Source: Bryopsis sp. KO-2023 (Eukaryota; Chlorophyta; Ulvophyceae; Bryopsidales; Bryopsidaceae). From it: a DNA stretch of 64,000 bases. Every line of letters starts with the position of its first letter. Position 1 is the first letter of the stretch. The position numbers were made by a program, and so were the translations under genes. The notes below the pieces were generated by a model. That model saw only the letters and a list, made by a program, of their open reading frames with translations, was not told where the DNA came from and did not search any database. Below, piece after piece: positions 13,675 through 25,050 of this stretch. The stretch is from contig BSYQ01000012.1 in NCBI GenBank assembly GCA_030272585.1, positions 1,550,001 through 1,614,000 on the forward strand, given 5' to 3'.

Positions 13675-13759
13675 GCACAAGTGGTGGAGTGGTCCAAGGC
13701 GTCAAGCTTAAAACTTTATGGAGAGAGTCTCCGCGTGGGTTCGAACCCTTTCTTGTGCA
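13675..13759 (+). tRNA. Degenerate tRNA-Leu(UAA)-like sequence
   Basis: An 85-nt class II tRNA shape. It has a perfect 7-bp acceptor stem (GCACAAG/CTTGTGC), a D-loop GAGTGGTCCAA typical of tRNA-Leu, an anticodon loop CTTAAAA with UAA at positions 34-36, a long variable arm (GGAG/CTCC) and a TTCGAAC T-loop. The D stem, anticodon stem and T stem each contain mismatches (for example GTGGG against CCTTT). It is probably a decaying copy or a tRNA-derived repeat, with no sign of a flanking SINE body. Confidence 0.45.
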
Positions 13760-16396
13760 GCCATGTCTGACTTTCGAAGCAGATCAAACAGGCACTCCAA
13801 CCGTAATGAAGTTCGCCAAATTGTGAGGAGTGGTGAAAATTCGGGCGCAGCTCGGTTGGCGTGGTGTCGTGTGCGCACAGGATCAATTTGAGAACAAAGA
13901 ATAGTTTTGACAGCTGTGATCAAAGGCATTGGGTGGTGCTCCTGATGTAACTTCTGCTCAGAGAGGCTCCATCAGCCTCTCCCTGTCTCTTCGAAATTGC
14001 CGCCTTTTTCGATTGAGGTTTTGTTGGGGAGGCTCGCGCCCCCCTGGTTTTTTGTTCGGTTGGATTGTCAGCGAGTCGATCGTCGGAGAGAAGGTGTTCG
14101 CTTGATATGGGTGGTAAGTTTGCACTTTTGAACCAATTTGCTGTCGTACGTCGTTTGCGCGCGACTTTTGGTAGACCCCTGGTTGCAGCACCCCACGTAG
14201 CCTGTTTCGTGGCGTCGATTCCACCTGTTTTAGTCTTGTTCGTTGCAGGGTTTTTTTTTTGACGAAAAGAGTGAAGTGTTGGCAGCAGCTCCTTTCTCAC
14301 CGGTTGGGTGGTAGCGAAAGCCGAGGAAAAGATCCGAAAGAGGATCCGGGTGAGTGCCTGTTCGCGGAAAAGCAGTGTCTTCTGAAAAGAATTCCTTTGG
14401 ACTTGGTTGACCTTGTCGTCTATGTTCCTGTGCGGGGTTCAGATAATCGGGGACGGCTTCGGGTGTAATCTATCAGCGATATGGGCTGGACTGCGCGAAG
14501 TTTTCCTTTGCCCAGGAGCTGCCGCACTGGCTTGTCTTGGAATTGGGATGGAGGAGCAGAAACTCACAGACCTTGAGAGGTAATGATTCCCTTTTTTTGT
14601 GGGAGGGGGGTTTCCTGTTTCGGAGGCCCTACAGCCGGCGTCTGTGTAGGAGTTTTTATTTAATACTTCGCCACCGCAATCACCAGACATTCCTAGTTTT
14701 TTTCGCGTTTGGCGACCCGTAGAGAGGCGTTTTCACCGGCGCGCGACTCAGTACATATCTCAAAATAGTTCTGGTCGCCAACCTCCTGTAATGTTTTCGA
14801 GGTCGGGGGCGTTTTTTCAGGTTTTCGCCCTCGCGAAAAAAGGTGCTCAGAGAAGTACCTTGACATCATTTTTTCTTGATAGTGAATAGCCCGCTAAACC
14901 ATTTTGGATTCATCCAAATAGTGGGTGTTTGGATAAATTGGACTGGACTGGACTGGGCTGTTGGTGGGCTCGAAAGGTCCTGTCGCTACAAGAGGGAGCA
15001 GCTCTCTCTTGTTGAGATTTGTATACACTCCACTAGTCCACTACATTGCATTGGATCAGTAAGAACTTCCGGTTGGAAGTTTGGACTAGGATCCAGCAAT
15101 TTGACTACAAATAGCCAATAAAGATATGTACAAGAACAATGTCGTTCCTCTATTTCCGTCTGTTCTTGCATTTAAGCCCTCTAAAATCTAGAACTATCAA
15201 GACAAACTATCAGGCCCCACTCTAGTATGTATTACGATTCTCCTTTGATTCTGCATTTGGTAGTGAAGCCATTATTTACCCAAATATGGGTGAATTAGTT
15301 TTATCATAATTAGATTTATTTGGAGCTTCCCCCAGCATCCATTAACTATCTTTCAAGAATTTTTGAGCTGCATGAGTGGAATTTGGATCTGCTTCAAGCT
15401 AGACCGGACGAATAATCAAATGCCGCCTCTCAATCTTAGATTGGGAATGAAGTTGGCCAATCAGTGTTGATGTTGCTTATTTTACAAGATGATAATTGCA
15501 CCTGTCGTAGCATCCTCTTAAACCTTAGATTCCTTTCTTACGATTCATCGTCTCCTTGCGTGAATGTATGATCGCTTTTGGATGTTGACGTGAGAACTTC
15601 TCGTCTCCTTGTAATGTATGATTGTCCTTGGCTGTTGACGTGAAAACTTCCCACGTACTTCTTAAGCTCTTTTGGATTTTGTGGATGATAGCTCTTCGTC
15701 CTGTTGATTGTCATTCCTTCTTCGCACACTAGTGCCCCTAAATCTGCATCTTCTGTGTTAGGTTGTGTTGACCTCCCCATTCCCATTTTAAATATGAGCA
15801 AGTGCGTGGATAATTTCCAAAGATAAATTATAGATACTTCGGAGAATGTATTACTTGTGGTGAAAGTTTTTTCTTATAGTATAATCTTATAATCTTAGTA
15901 TTTTTTTTTGTTGGTTAGGATGGAAAGAGCATTGCCTCGATCCAATTGTCACCTAATATCTTTCAAATGAATTGTGTGGGATTAGTTAGTTGGTCTTTTC
16001 CTCAATTACATGATCCTTTAGGGAAATATCGTATGGTTTTATGATTATTCAACCAATCTTCATGTTTATTTCTTTTGGGCGATTTTTGGCATTTTGCGGC
16101 CTTCATCCCTATCACCATCAATCGCTTTCTTTTCGACCACCAGTCGTTAAACATGTTATAAATATATACGTTAAAAAACAAGTGGTATTTGTCAACGAAT
16201 ACAAAAAACCCACAGCATATGCAATAAAAAAAAACTCATTAGTACCAACAGACGGTGTGCATTCCTATCACCATCAATCGCTCTACTTTTCGACCACCAA
16301 CCGCTTTTCTTTTTGACCACTAGTCGCTAAGCATGTTTGTTACAAATATATCGATATAAGAGAGTCATGGCTGGTAATATTGTTAATAAGTTCCAC
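13760..16396. other. Intergenic, no gene recognised
   Basis: Only short overlapping open frames are present. Small direct repeats occur: a roughly 50-bp tandem pair around 15550-15650 sharing AATGTATGAT and TGTTGACGTGA, and a pair near 16105 and 16263 sharing CCTATCACCATCAATCGCT. Neither is assignable to an element. Confidence 0.5.
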
Positions 16397-18161
16397 TTAC
16401 GTTTTCGAGTTTTTTAATTGAGCTCGCGTGTTTTTAATTCGAAGTCGTTTGCAAAAGATGTCTATTTGATCCATGCTCTCCAAGCTGCTCATTAGGTCGA
16501 TCTTGTGTCGCCTGAGCAAGTCCCATGCAGTTTGCCCGGTGGCGGTCTCGCTTCTGAAGGCCCGTTTAAGTCGTTCGGTTGCTTTCTCAGTCCTTTTCTC
16601 TAAATCGGACCGAAGCTGCAACAATTCGACCGTCAAACATTCACTCGGTTGTTGCTCTGTCATCGACTTTGTCATGTTGTTTTCAGACGTTCCATCTCTC
16701 GATATGTATCCCCTACTTCTCTTCCTCGCTCTCAAAGCGACTTTAGAAAAATGCAGCGACTTCTCGGGAGTCCTCCATATTGTCAGCTTTGGTCGTCACA
16801 TTTCTCTGTCCTTGGATGGATCGCTAATAGGTATGTCCAAGGTTTGTCGTGAAACTTTTCCAAAGTATTGTTTTCGCTCTTTGACTCTACTCGGGTATGG
16901 CTATGTCCTCGAGTGCCCTTGGATACTCTAACCCGAACTCCTGTTCTGTCTACCTCTTCGACCCGAAATCGCGACTGTGCTTTCACTACTAGCTTCTTGA
17001 AAGTCTTAACTCTTACTAGAATCGAATCTCCTATTTTTTGAGCTTCCATTCTCTTTTCCTTCTGAAGTTTATCATTATAATTCCTATGCTGACGATGCTG
17101 GGCTGTGCCTATGGTTTCCTTAACTCTTTCCTCCATCCTTTTCCGTACTTCATGCAACTGATTTAATTCTTCGTCAGAGGTCAGGACTGGCAGTTCCTGG
17201 ACTACAAGATCTATTAAAACTGCCTCTTCTGTCTTCTGAGCTAGACTCTGGGATCCCACTCCCTCAGGCTGGGATTCTTCTCCTAAATCCCCCTGGGACT
17301 CCTCTGGTTGCTGACCTATCGGATAGGTTGCCCAATCCCTTTTATTCACCTGCCTCCTAATGTATACTAATTTAAATGGGCTGTAACCTGTAACTTCGTT
17401 TATTCGATTGTTTTAGTCTCTCAGACTGTCCAGTAAAGCTCCCTGTAATTCCTGAGCTGAAAATAACAGTTTGCCTGCGGTGGGTGTCTCTTCCACCTGC
17501 TTTCCTTTCAATCTACCCAATATTCCCTGCTTCAGGGTTTGATTTAATCTTTCAGCTAATCCATTGGTCCTAGGGTGATAAGGACTGGATTTCTTTAATT
17601 CTATCCCTTCTTGTTTGCATAAGTCTAGTACCATGCCTTCGAATTCTGTCCCATTATCACACAAGAAAAATCTGGGGACCCCAAACCTACAAATGATGTT
17701 CTGAAATAGGAACTGAGAAATAAAGATTGGACTCTTAGCATCCAATATTCAATGTTCATTCCCCACTCATAAAAAGGAAGTTCAACTGGGGTTTGTAACA
17801 GTCTAGGTTGTATAAGAAACCTTGGCCTGATTTCTTGACAGGTCTCACACTTCTCTAATGTTTCCTTTGTCCGTTCCATTGCATACCAAAAGTACTGCTC
17901 CCTGAGCTTCTCAAGAGTTCCTTTCACAGACACATGTCCCATCGCTGTGTGTGCCTCCAATATCAGCTCTTGTCTCTTAGCCTCAGCTCGCACTTCTCTC
18001 TTTTTATCTCCTCCTGAGTCTCTTAGGAACATGTGCTTTGTTTTAGAATCCCAGGTGTATCTGGACTCCTTTTTCTTGGCTACAGCCCTCTCCTGGCTGG
18101 GGTGTCTAGCATACTGATCAAAGGCTTTCTGCAAAAGACTAGGGTGCAAGGGTCTTTCCAT
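16397..18161 (-). mobile_element. Decayed Ty3/gypsy-type LTR retrotransposon fragment (integrase region)
   Basis: Integrase domains appear in the right order but in broken frames. The N-terminal zinc-binding H2C2 module is at 17750-18000 (AHTAMGHVS, then CETCQE). The catalytic core is at 17413-17745 (FFLCDNGTEF, SSPYHPRTNGLAERLNQTLK). The C-terminal domain is at 16783-17349 (YNDKLQKEKRMEAQKIGDSI). About 50 residues between the first and second catalytic acids are missing, and the first Asp appears as Asn (EWGMNIEYW), so it is inactive. No protease, reverse transcriptase or LTR was found beside it. The 112-codon frame at 16397-16735 is unrecognised. Confidence 0.75.
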
Positions 18162-20499
18162 ATATTATACTTCGCCATCTGTTCACTTCCTTTTCTTAAC
18201 ACTGCTTCCACTTCTATTCTTAGAGCCTCTTGGCCTCTGTAACCTTCTTGTTTTTAAGTTGCTTATCCTGGGGGATAGTGCAAAGTTTGCCCTCTCCTCT
18301 AGTTTTAAGGGTTTCAACTTAAAATACAAGTCCTCCAGATTGGTACAACTGTCACAGCCGGCTGGTGAGTTGGCTGAGTGTTGTAAGCCTTGGGGGTCTT
18401 CTCTTAGTTTTCAAGCCTGCCTTTGCTTAATCCCAGGGTCTGTACTCTCAGTCTTGTTTCTGGGAAAGATCACTTGTCACCCTGAGTGACCTTAACTTCT
18501 GGGCTGGATCTAACACCACACCTCTTTTCTGCTTAGTGGCTGAGGTCCTCACAGGGATTGATTTTGAAAATCAAAGTGTGTACAGTCTTTTCCAAGTCTG
18601 TAGTCCTCTATTCTAAGAGTTTCCCTTTTTCAGGATACCTTATCTAAACAGAATCTGTACATTTGTCTGGGATTACTCCTAATCCTCAGACCTTCACTCA
18701 TCACTCTCTGGGATTGCCTGGTTTGGGCAGAGTGGTTTCCTGCTTTCTAGTGGTGACTTTGAGAAACTTAGATTAGTGTTTTGCCAAGAGGTGGAACTCA
18801 TTTGTTCCAGGAGTCTTGTCTGTATCTGAAGAAACTACTTCACTTGTGAAACTGCAGAATCTTGCTAACAAAACCAGCTCTTCAACCCCCACAATTTCGT
18901 TAACTTTTCATCCTGCCTCCTAGGTCAACCTTCCCTGCACTTCCTCACATCCAATCGTGAGGGAACATGAGTGTTTTTGTCACAAAAATACTTCCTATCC
19001 ATTGGGACCTGGTGCCCCCACATCTCTTCCATTCTCTTCCTCCCCAGAGGAGTGAACCACAATCGGATCGTTAGGCAAAACCTCTTGCATTTCGCCGTCA
19101 CTATTCTCTTCGAATCTTGCTTCGATGCGTGCCACCAAGAAGAATGCTGGCATGTTGGAAGGGTCATGGGATGGCCCCTCATTTCCTCCTCTTTCTGCAG
19201 ACAGATTCTCTCAGTCGAGCGAGCGTCCAGCAAATTGCTGGCGAGTTGGCCTTACAGGGCCGGTCGGTGTTCCCTCTCTGTACTGCTCGAGGAGTATCTT
19301 CAGACTCCTCAATGCTTCTGTGAACTTGGCAAGCACGGAAATGTGCCTCCGCGCTTCTCGGTCTGCCATCAAATTGTGTTGAAACTCTCTTCGAGCCAGC
19401 CTTTCGAGCATCTCGCTCTCATACTCCTCCATATCGACTAGCAGTTCCAACAAGACGGCAATGATATGCGCGAGTGCTGCTGCCTAAGCTGCATTCACCA
19501 TTTTTCCCTTCTTGGGCTCGAACCTTTGACCTTTCGTTTACTAACCATATTCCGTTCCGTCCCCTCTACCTTTGGAGAACCTGGTGATTGTCAGCATTCC
19601 TTCTGCCTGCTTCTCCCTTAAGAGTCGTGAGAACTCCTGGACTCCTCCCAGGTATTCTTCCCCCTCCTCGGGGTTTCTTGGATGATCCTTCACTTCACAT
19701 CTTCAGTCCCAAACCAGGAGACCTCAATGTGGGTCTCCTTCCCTCGTACCCTTTCTTTTTTAACCTAAAAAGATGATCAGTTCTCTTGCACTCGAGTCTA
19801 TCTTACTCAATCCATCATCCAAGATCTAACTCTTAATATGACCTATCAAGAAGGTCTCTTCCGAGCATTTAGTATCTGTACGACATATAGGTCAACTTTG
19901 CCCACATAAGCTAAGCTAACCTTTGAATAAAATATAACCATAAAAGTTCGAATGATACCACATTGATTCGTAATCACGCGTGAAAAAAGTTCCCATGGAC
20001 ATTCCTTCTGAATGACTTGATCGAAGAGTCAGTTGCCCCACAATCTAGCACTTTTCATCCTTCTCCCAACATTGAGCTTTTTATTATAATCAGCTTGTTT
20101 GTGTAGTTTTCGACTTCAGTCAAATTAACTAATCTATCCCTATCAGTTGAAAAGATGATGTTCCTTTGTTTTCAATATTCTAGGCTTATTATTTTTCTTC
20201 GACGTTTCTTACGCCACAAGGCTAGATACCTAGTATTGATCACCTGGCTTTTTATTACCTTCCAGACCAGCGATGTTCAGGCATTCGGCCACCTTAAGAG
20301 AGTCGCCGCGTGGCTCTCTGGCCCGCAAACAATATTCGAAACATGTTTCGTTGAATCAGGTGATATCGCTTCACTCGTCTGGTTTTCAACCACCACAATA
20401 ATATTACAAACTTGTTTTTTTCCAATACATACAAACACCTCACGTAAGTCCCATATGTTCCTTATTCACTCTTTTCAGTATACACAAGTTTTTGAACAT
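18162..20499. other. Transposon-derived or intergenic, no gene recognised
   Basis: Short frames only. One minus-strand frame at 19211-19453 has a Gag-like, charged helical composition (MLELLVDMEEYESEMLERLA), and its downstream frames look shifted. I cannot place it in a family. The rest shows nothing recognisable. Confidence 0.4.
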
Positions 20500-21310
20500 T
20501 CAAACCCTAGATAACGACGTGTACCAAATTGCTCTAACGGTCGGAAAGTTTGTTGGATCTATGACTATCAGATTTTCAAATGTTTTACCTTCTGCCTTGT
20601 AGCATGTCAAAGCTAAAGCCGGCCTAAGTGGGAATTGTTTTCTAATGACCTTATAAAAACGGCCAAACAATCTAGTCCAAGATCTTCTCATCATTCTTTT
20701 TTTCTCTCCATTAGACACGATTTTGGTATCAATGTAATCATCGTGTAAAGCCAAAACTGTAGCTATAGAGCCGTTTGTAACACCCATTGGAATGTTAATA
20801 TTTTCCGTAAAAAGAACCGGCATTCCAATCGCTAGGACTATTTTTTCTAATAATCGACATTTGTCCCGCATAAAACACTTGTATCGATTCGCTAATTCTC
20901 GAGGGATGGCTACATGTTTATTCTTCACTTGAATTCGATCTACACTATCATATTCCTTGCTTTCTTCGTAATGTTCATCTACTGGTATCGAATTGTATAA
21001 AATCACATTGTCATTATTCCACGCTATAAAGCAAACACCCGGTATACTGATCGCTTCTTCTAACCTAATTTCTTTTTCGTTAATCTTTTCAATATCACTA
21101 TCTTCAAAATTCTCATATCTAAGTCTACCCATAAGGTCCTCCATTTCGAGACAATCTTTGAAACGCATATTGGTTGTTAACTCATAACGAGTAGCTTCCT
21201 TATAAATCGGCAAACTCTTAATCTAGAAGCTACAATCCGTTGCATTGCAATTTTTATGACGACAAATTGCAGACAATTGAAACGGATCACCAACTAATAT
21301 GATTATTTTT
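20500..21310 (-). pseudogene. PIF1-type helicase C-terminal remnant (Helitron-like or viral-type)
   Basis: Conserved blocks of the PIF1/RecD superfamily-1 helicases occur in order: LVGDPFQLSAI (motif III-like, at about 21270-21305), ELTTNMRF, LAIGMPVLFTENIN (motif V region), RKQFPLRPALALTCYKAEGK (about 20580-20650) and a terminal WYTSLSRV (motif VI). A stop codon at about 21223 separates the GDPFQL block from the rest, and the ATPase Walker A part is absent. Helitron RepHel proteins end with this domain, as do some large DNA virus helicases. I cannot separate these by eye. The surrounding DNA is AT-rich with no Helitron hairpin identified. Confidence 0.65.
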
Positions 21311-22440
21311 CCCCCATATAAAATTTTTCTTTTGTTGTTTGCACCATTGATAATCTAGTTGATGTTAACATGTATAAAAACACACTTTGGTTCCCACTTT
21401 GGCGGTGTACTTTGGTTCTTGCCAGGTGTGTCAAGAACTTACAAGAGAGGATAAGATAAGAACAATAAAAGAAGAAAGGAATAGAAAGTTCTCCTACATA
21501 TAATCCCTGTCCTAGCTTCTCACCAACTACCCAGTAATCCATTGTAATACATGGTACTCTTAATATAATCTTATGTCATGATGACTCACACCCACATCAT
21601 CATGATGACTCATATCCTCGTCATGTTGACATCACCAGAAACTCGGCTCTTGTAACCTATTCATTTGTTAGCAAGGCAATCCCTCGCCTAGTGCCCCTTT
21701 CTTTGACATTTGAAGCATTTTAAGTTGTGACCGGAATTTGCCTTGTTCCGTGAACCTTCTTAGGTTTCACTTGTTCAGTTCTGTTGCGTTGGCTTCTTCC
21801 TTGTAGCGACGTGGTCGACTTGTATCACATTCGTCTTGCATTTTTGTCTAGTTTCCTAGACTCCACCCTTTCTTTATACCACTCTGATTGCTTTGTCGAG
21901 AGTCTTAGGGTTCTTCGAATCTATTTCTCTTCCCATTCTTTTACTCTGGCCATCAACATATCAGTGAATCCGCTCGTCTTCAACATTGATAGGCGGCAAC
22001 AAAATTGGGCTTATCCTGTTTCATCATGTCTCCAAAAAGTTTGCTCTTGCGCAAAGTTCATAATATTCTTGACAGGCCATAGTAAATTGCATGAGCTCAA
22101 CCTACTACGCCTTAATGCGTGCATCTTTATTTTTTGGCATTGTAGAATCGCTTTCCGGACTCGACCCTTGTGTTGTTAATGCCGGCCGCAACGTGAATCA
22201 CCATACGCAGCCGCTCAAGTGTAGCTGATTTGATCTCAATCTTCTGGCTCTCGAGTGCCCCTATGGCCTGTCGTTTCCTCTTCACACATTGAATTGAAAG
22301 AGAGCTAAGAAGTCTCTTACCTGGCTCCGCAACCAATATTTGGGAGTGACAACCGCATCCTTTAACTATCAACGTTATACCACCTCGTAAACACGGTATT
22401 TTCCAGAGCTTCGGGTCTTTGGACGGGGCGTTGGTGAAAT
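21311..22440. other. No gene recognised
   Basis: Contains tandem TCATGATGACTCA-type motifs near 21577-21615 and several short frames. The frame at 22127-22372 minus might belong to a retroelement Gag but has no diagnostic motif. Confidence 0.4.
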
Positions 22441-23186
22441 CAGTGGTTTAATACTGCAACAGCTGCGACTCCATCTGCCTCGTCGCCTGCAAATCGAAAG
22501 GGTCTGGGGCTGGTACCCCCATCTGCTCCTCTCCGCCTGACATTCCTTCTGTTCCTCAGATCGTCCTGCTCACGTCTTTCTTGTGCAGCTCTCTGCGATC
22601 TGTAGATAGGGCACTCAGGATCAAAACAGTCGTAGTATCTGACAATATTCCCAATGCGTTCTGCCTTCCTGTGGCCGTGAGGAGGTGCCCTGAGAGGAGG
22701 CGGTGCAATCACTGCCAGTGGGTGCCTCACTGGACCCAAAATCTGCACAAGAAACCTGAAAGGGGCTGGAACCCAATCCCCTGAGAAAGTAAACAAGTCA
22801 GGTGGCAGCCCTAGAAACTCTGCCTCACACTGTATCACAATCTCTTCGTCTGATTCCGCCTCACTTCAACTACTTTTCACTGCTACAGGTCTACCAAAAC
22901 TCATATAACAATCAGGGTCAGAGGATCTCTTTTACAGGCTGCTAGTCCTTATCCTTTCCCTCTCAAGCCACTCTAACAACCGAGGGCAGTTCGGACTCCT
23001 ACAAGAAACAGAATATATCCAGGTACCCTGCGGCTGGTTCTCACTAGGAAACCCGTCAGATGACACTTCCTCTTCCTCGGAACTGACAACTGTAAAACCT
23101 GAACCCACAATGCTCATGAACTGCCAAACCTAGTTCCGCTGCGCAAAAACTGCGACTCGCAAACTCTACTACTCAAGGCTGCGCAA
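22441..23186 (-). repeat. Dispersed repeat with paired Cys-x4-Cys-Pro modules, copy 1
   Basis: Nearly identical in inverted orientation to 63260-64000. On this strand it holds two short open frames separated by two stops that both copies share. The first has YSVSCRSPNCPRLLEWLERE and an acidic start. The second has IVRYYDCFDPECPIYRSQRA, then an Arg-rich tail. The two modules share a Y-x2-C-x4-C-P pattern. It could be part of a retrotransposon Gag or leader, or a spliced gene family. I do not recognise it. It abuts a gypsy-like zinc knuckle at 23186. Confidence 0.6.
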
Positions 23187-23545
23187 ATAACTGTTGGAAA
23201 TATTTCTTTCCCGAAACAAGGAAATACACCCTTGCTTACCGTTCCAGACGCACACACGTGACCTGGTTGGTATGGTGCACCGCACTTGAAACACAAACTA
23301 GTTGCTCTACGCCTTTCGAGTTCCTTGGGACTCGAGCCAAAAGAGCGTTTCTCATTTCCCCGACGCATCCGCGTTGGTTGAGAATCACCACCACGATCTG
23401 GTGTGAAAGCCGGAGCCGATCGAAACTTCTTTCGACTATTCGACCCTCCTTTGCTCTTTTCGTTTGTTTCATTGCGCCTTTTGCTCTTTTTGTCCTCTTC
23501 GTCACTTTTCTATGACAACAAAAAAAAAATAATTCTAAGGTCACC
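23187..23545 (-). pseudogene. Ty3/gypsy Gag zinc-knuckle remnant
   Basis: The frame contains ATSLCFKCGAPYQPGHVC (about 23250-23300), the CCHC-type knuckle seen in Gag of Ty3/gypsy elements. Basic sequence precedes it (KRTKRAKGAMKQTKRAKEGR, in a shifted frame). Frames are interrupted. It lies head to head with the plus-strand integrase fragment at 23.6-24.4 kb, so the two come from different insertions or a rearranged one. Confidence 0.6.
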
Positions 23546-23629
23546 TTGTGCTCAACCCATGGACATTGTCCATCGAACTTATCCGGTTTTCCAACCGCGG
23601 ACCTTTTAGCACCTCTGCGGCTTTCGACC

Positions 23630-24380
23630 TCTTCCTGAATTTTTTTTTGGGGGAATCAGTATCAATGGATTTGATTATTAATTTGCCTAAGTCGGGTCCA
23701 AATGGATTTGACGCCATCATTGTCTTCGTAGGCAGGCTCACAAAGATGGTTCGATGTGTTGCTACACATACGACTTGTGATGCAACTGAATCGGCGAGGC
23801 TGTTTGTTGGCGAGATTTTCCGTTCACACGGTCTTCCTAAGACTCTCATCAGTGACAGGGATACAAGGTGGACTTCGAAATTCTTCAAGGAATTGTGTCG
23901 TACCTTGAGAGTCACTCGAGCGTTATCGACGGCTTTCCATCCACAGACTGATGGTGAGACCAAAGCGATGAATAGGGTCCTCGAGGATACCCTGAGACAT
24001 TTCGTTGGATCGCGCCAGAATGATTGGAGTGATTTTTTACCAGTGGTGGAATTTGCATTGATTAGTTCCAAGTCAATGGCCACTGATGAGACGCCGTTCT
24101 TCTTGAACTACGGTAGAGATCCGTGGACGCCGTTGACGGTGTAACTCCCTACTGAAGGATCAGGTGATCAAGGTGGGACGAGTAAGACCCAAGTGGGGGT
24201 ATCGGCGGTGAAGAAAATGATTGAGGACATTCGCGAGGCAATTGCCAGAGCAAAGCGATGTTTGGAAGCGGCTCATCAATCTTATGCTGATGTCCGGTAG
24301 ATGTTCAAGTGGGAGATATGGTCTTGCTAGATGCTAGACATATTAAACTGAAACATCCCGGTTTTTTGCTGCCGGTCCGG
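23630..24380 (+). mobile_element. Decayed Ty3/gypsy integrase fragment
   Basis: The integrase catalytic core is open to 24144: MDLIINLPKSGPNGFDAIIV, SHGLPKTLISDRDTRWTSKF, FHPQTDGETKAMNRVLEDTL. The catalytic triad would be Asp (MDLI), Asp (SDRD) and the Glu of the usual GQTER. Here that block reads GETKA, so the catalytic Glu is Lys with a Glu two residues earlier. A later frame-shifted piece (VGDMVLLDARHIKLKHPG, about 24310-24360) is the integrase C-terminal domain. Stops and shifts mark it as dead. Confidence 0.75.
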
Positions 24381-24892
24381 TCGGGCCCAGGTCTGCCACT
24401 CAGTGAAAAAGAAAACCCAAGTTTTCCCTCCACGAACCCAAACGAACTAAAATAGGCCACCTTGACAGCCGTTAGGATCTTTAAATAGCCATAACTCGCT
24501 TGTCTGAACTCCGATTACAAAACGACGAAATGTTCTGGAACGCTCTTTCTCTGTAGATACTGTTTGGAACCTTGGAATCTAAATTCCAAGTTCTGTTCGA
24601 CCCGTAGCAGTCGAAAACGTGCGTCAGTCGTCACTTGATCCGAAACCAACTGTTTAGAACCTCTCTTCACGACCTTGTCGCCAAAAGAAGCCCCTTGGAT
24701 AGCCTTTTGAAGTCCTTTAAGCCTCCAACCCCATGGGTCCCATCAACCACGTGGAGGAACCTAGCAAGCTAGGCGGACACCCTATCCCGTCACATCACCT
24801 ATCAAGGGGATGTGACATTGACCGCCCAATACACCATGTCACTGACATGGCTAGTGAAGGCGGCACACTGAGGCAAGGAGAGCATAACATTG

Positions 24893-25050
24893 AGGTTTTT
24901 TCGGTTGAGAGGTGTGGAAGTGGGTTGGTGATTGAGTTTTTTTCGGTTGAGAGGTGTGGAAGTGGGTTAGTGATTGAGGTTCTTTTGGTTGAGAGGTGTG
25001 GAAGTGGGTTGGTGATTGAGGTTTTTTCGGTTGCGAGGTGTGGGTTGGTT
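24893..25050 (+). repeat. Minisatellite, 42-bp unit, about 3.7 copies
   Basis: The unit begins GAGGTTTTTTCGGTTGAGAG and ends GGGTTGGTGATT. The last copy is truncated. It happens to be open in one frame, giving a repeated ERCGSGLVIEVFSV peptide, but there is no other coding sign. Confidence 0.8.
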
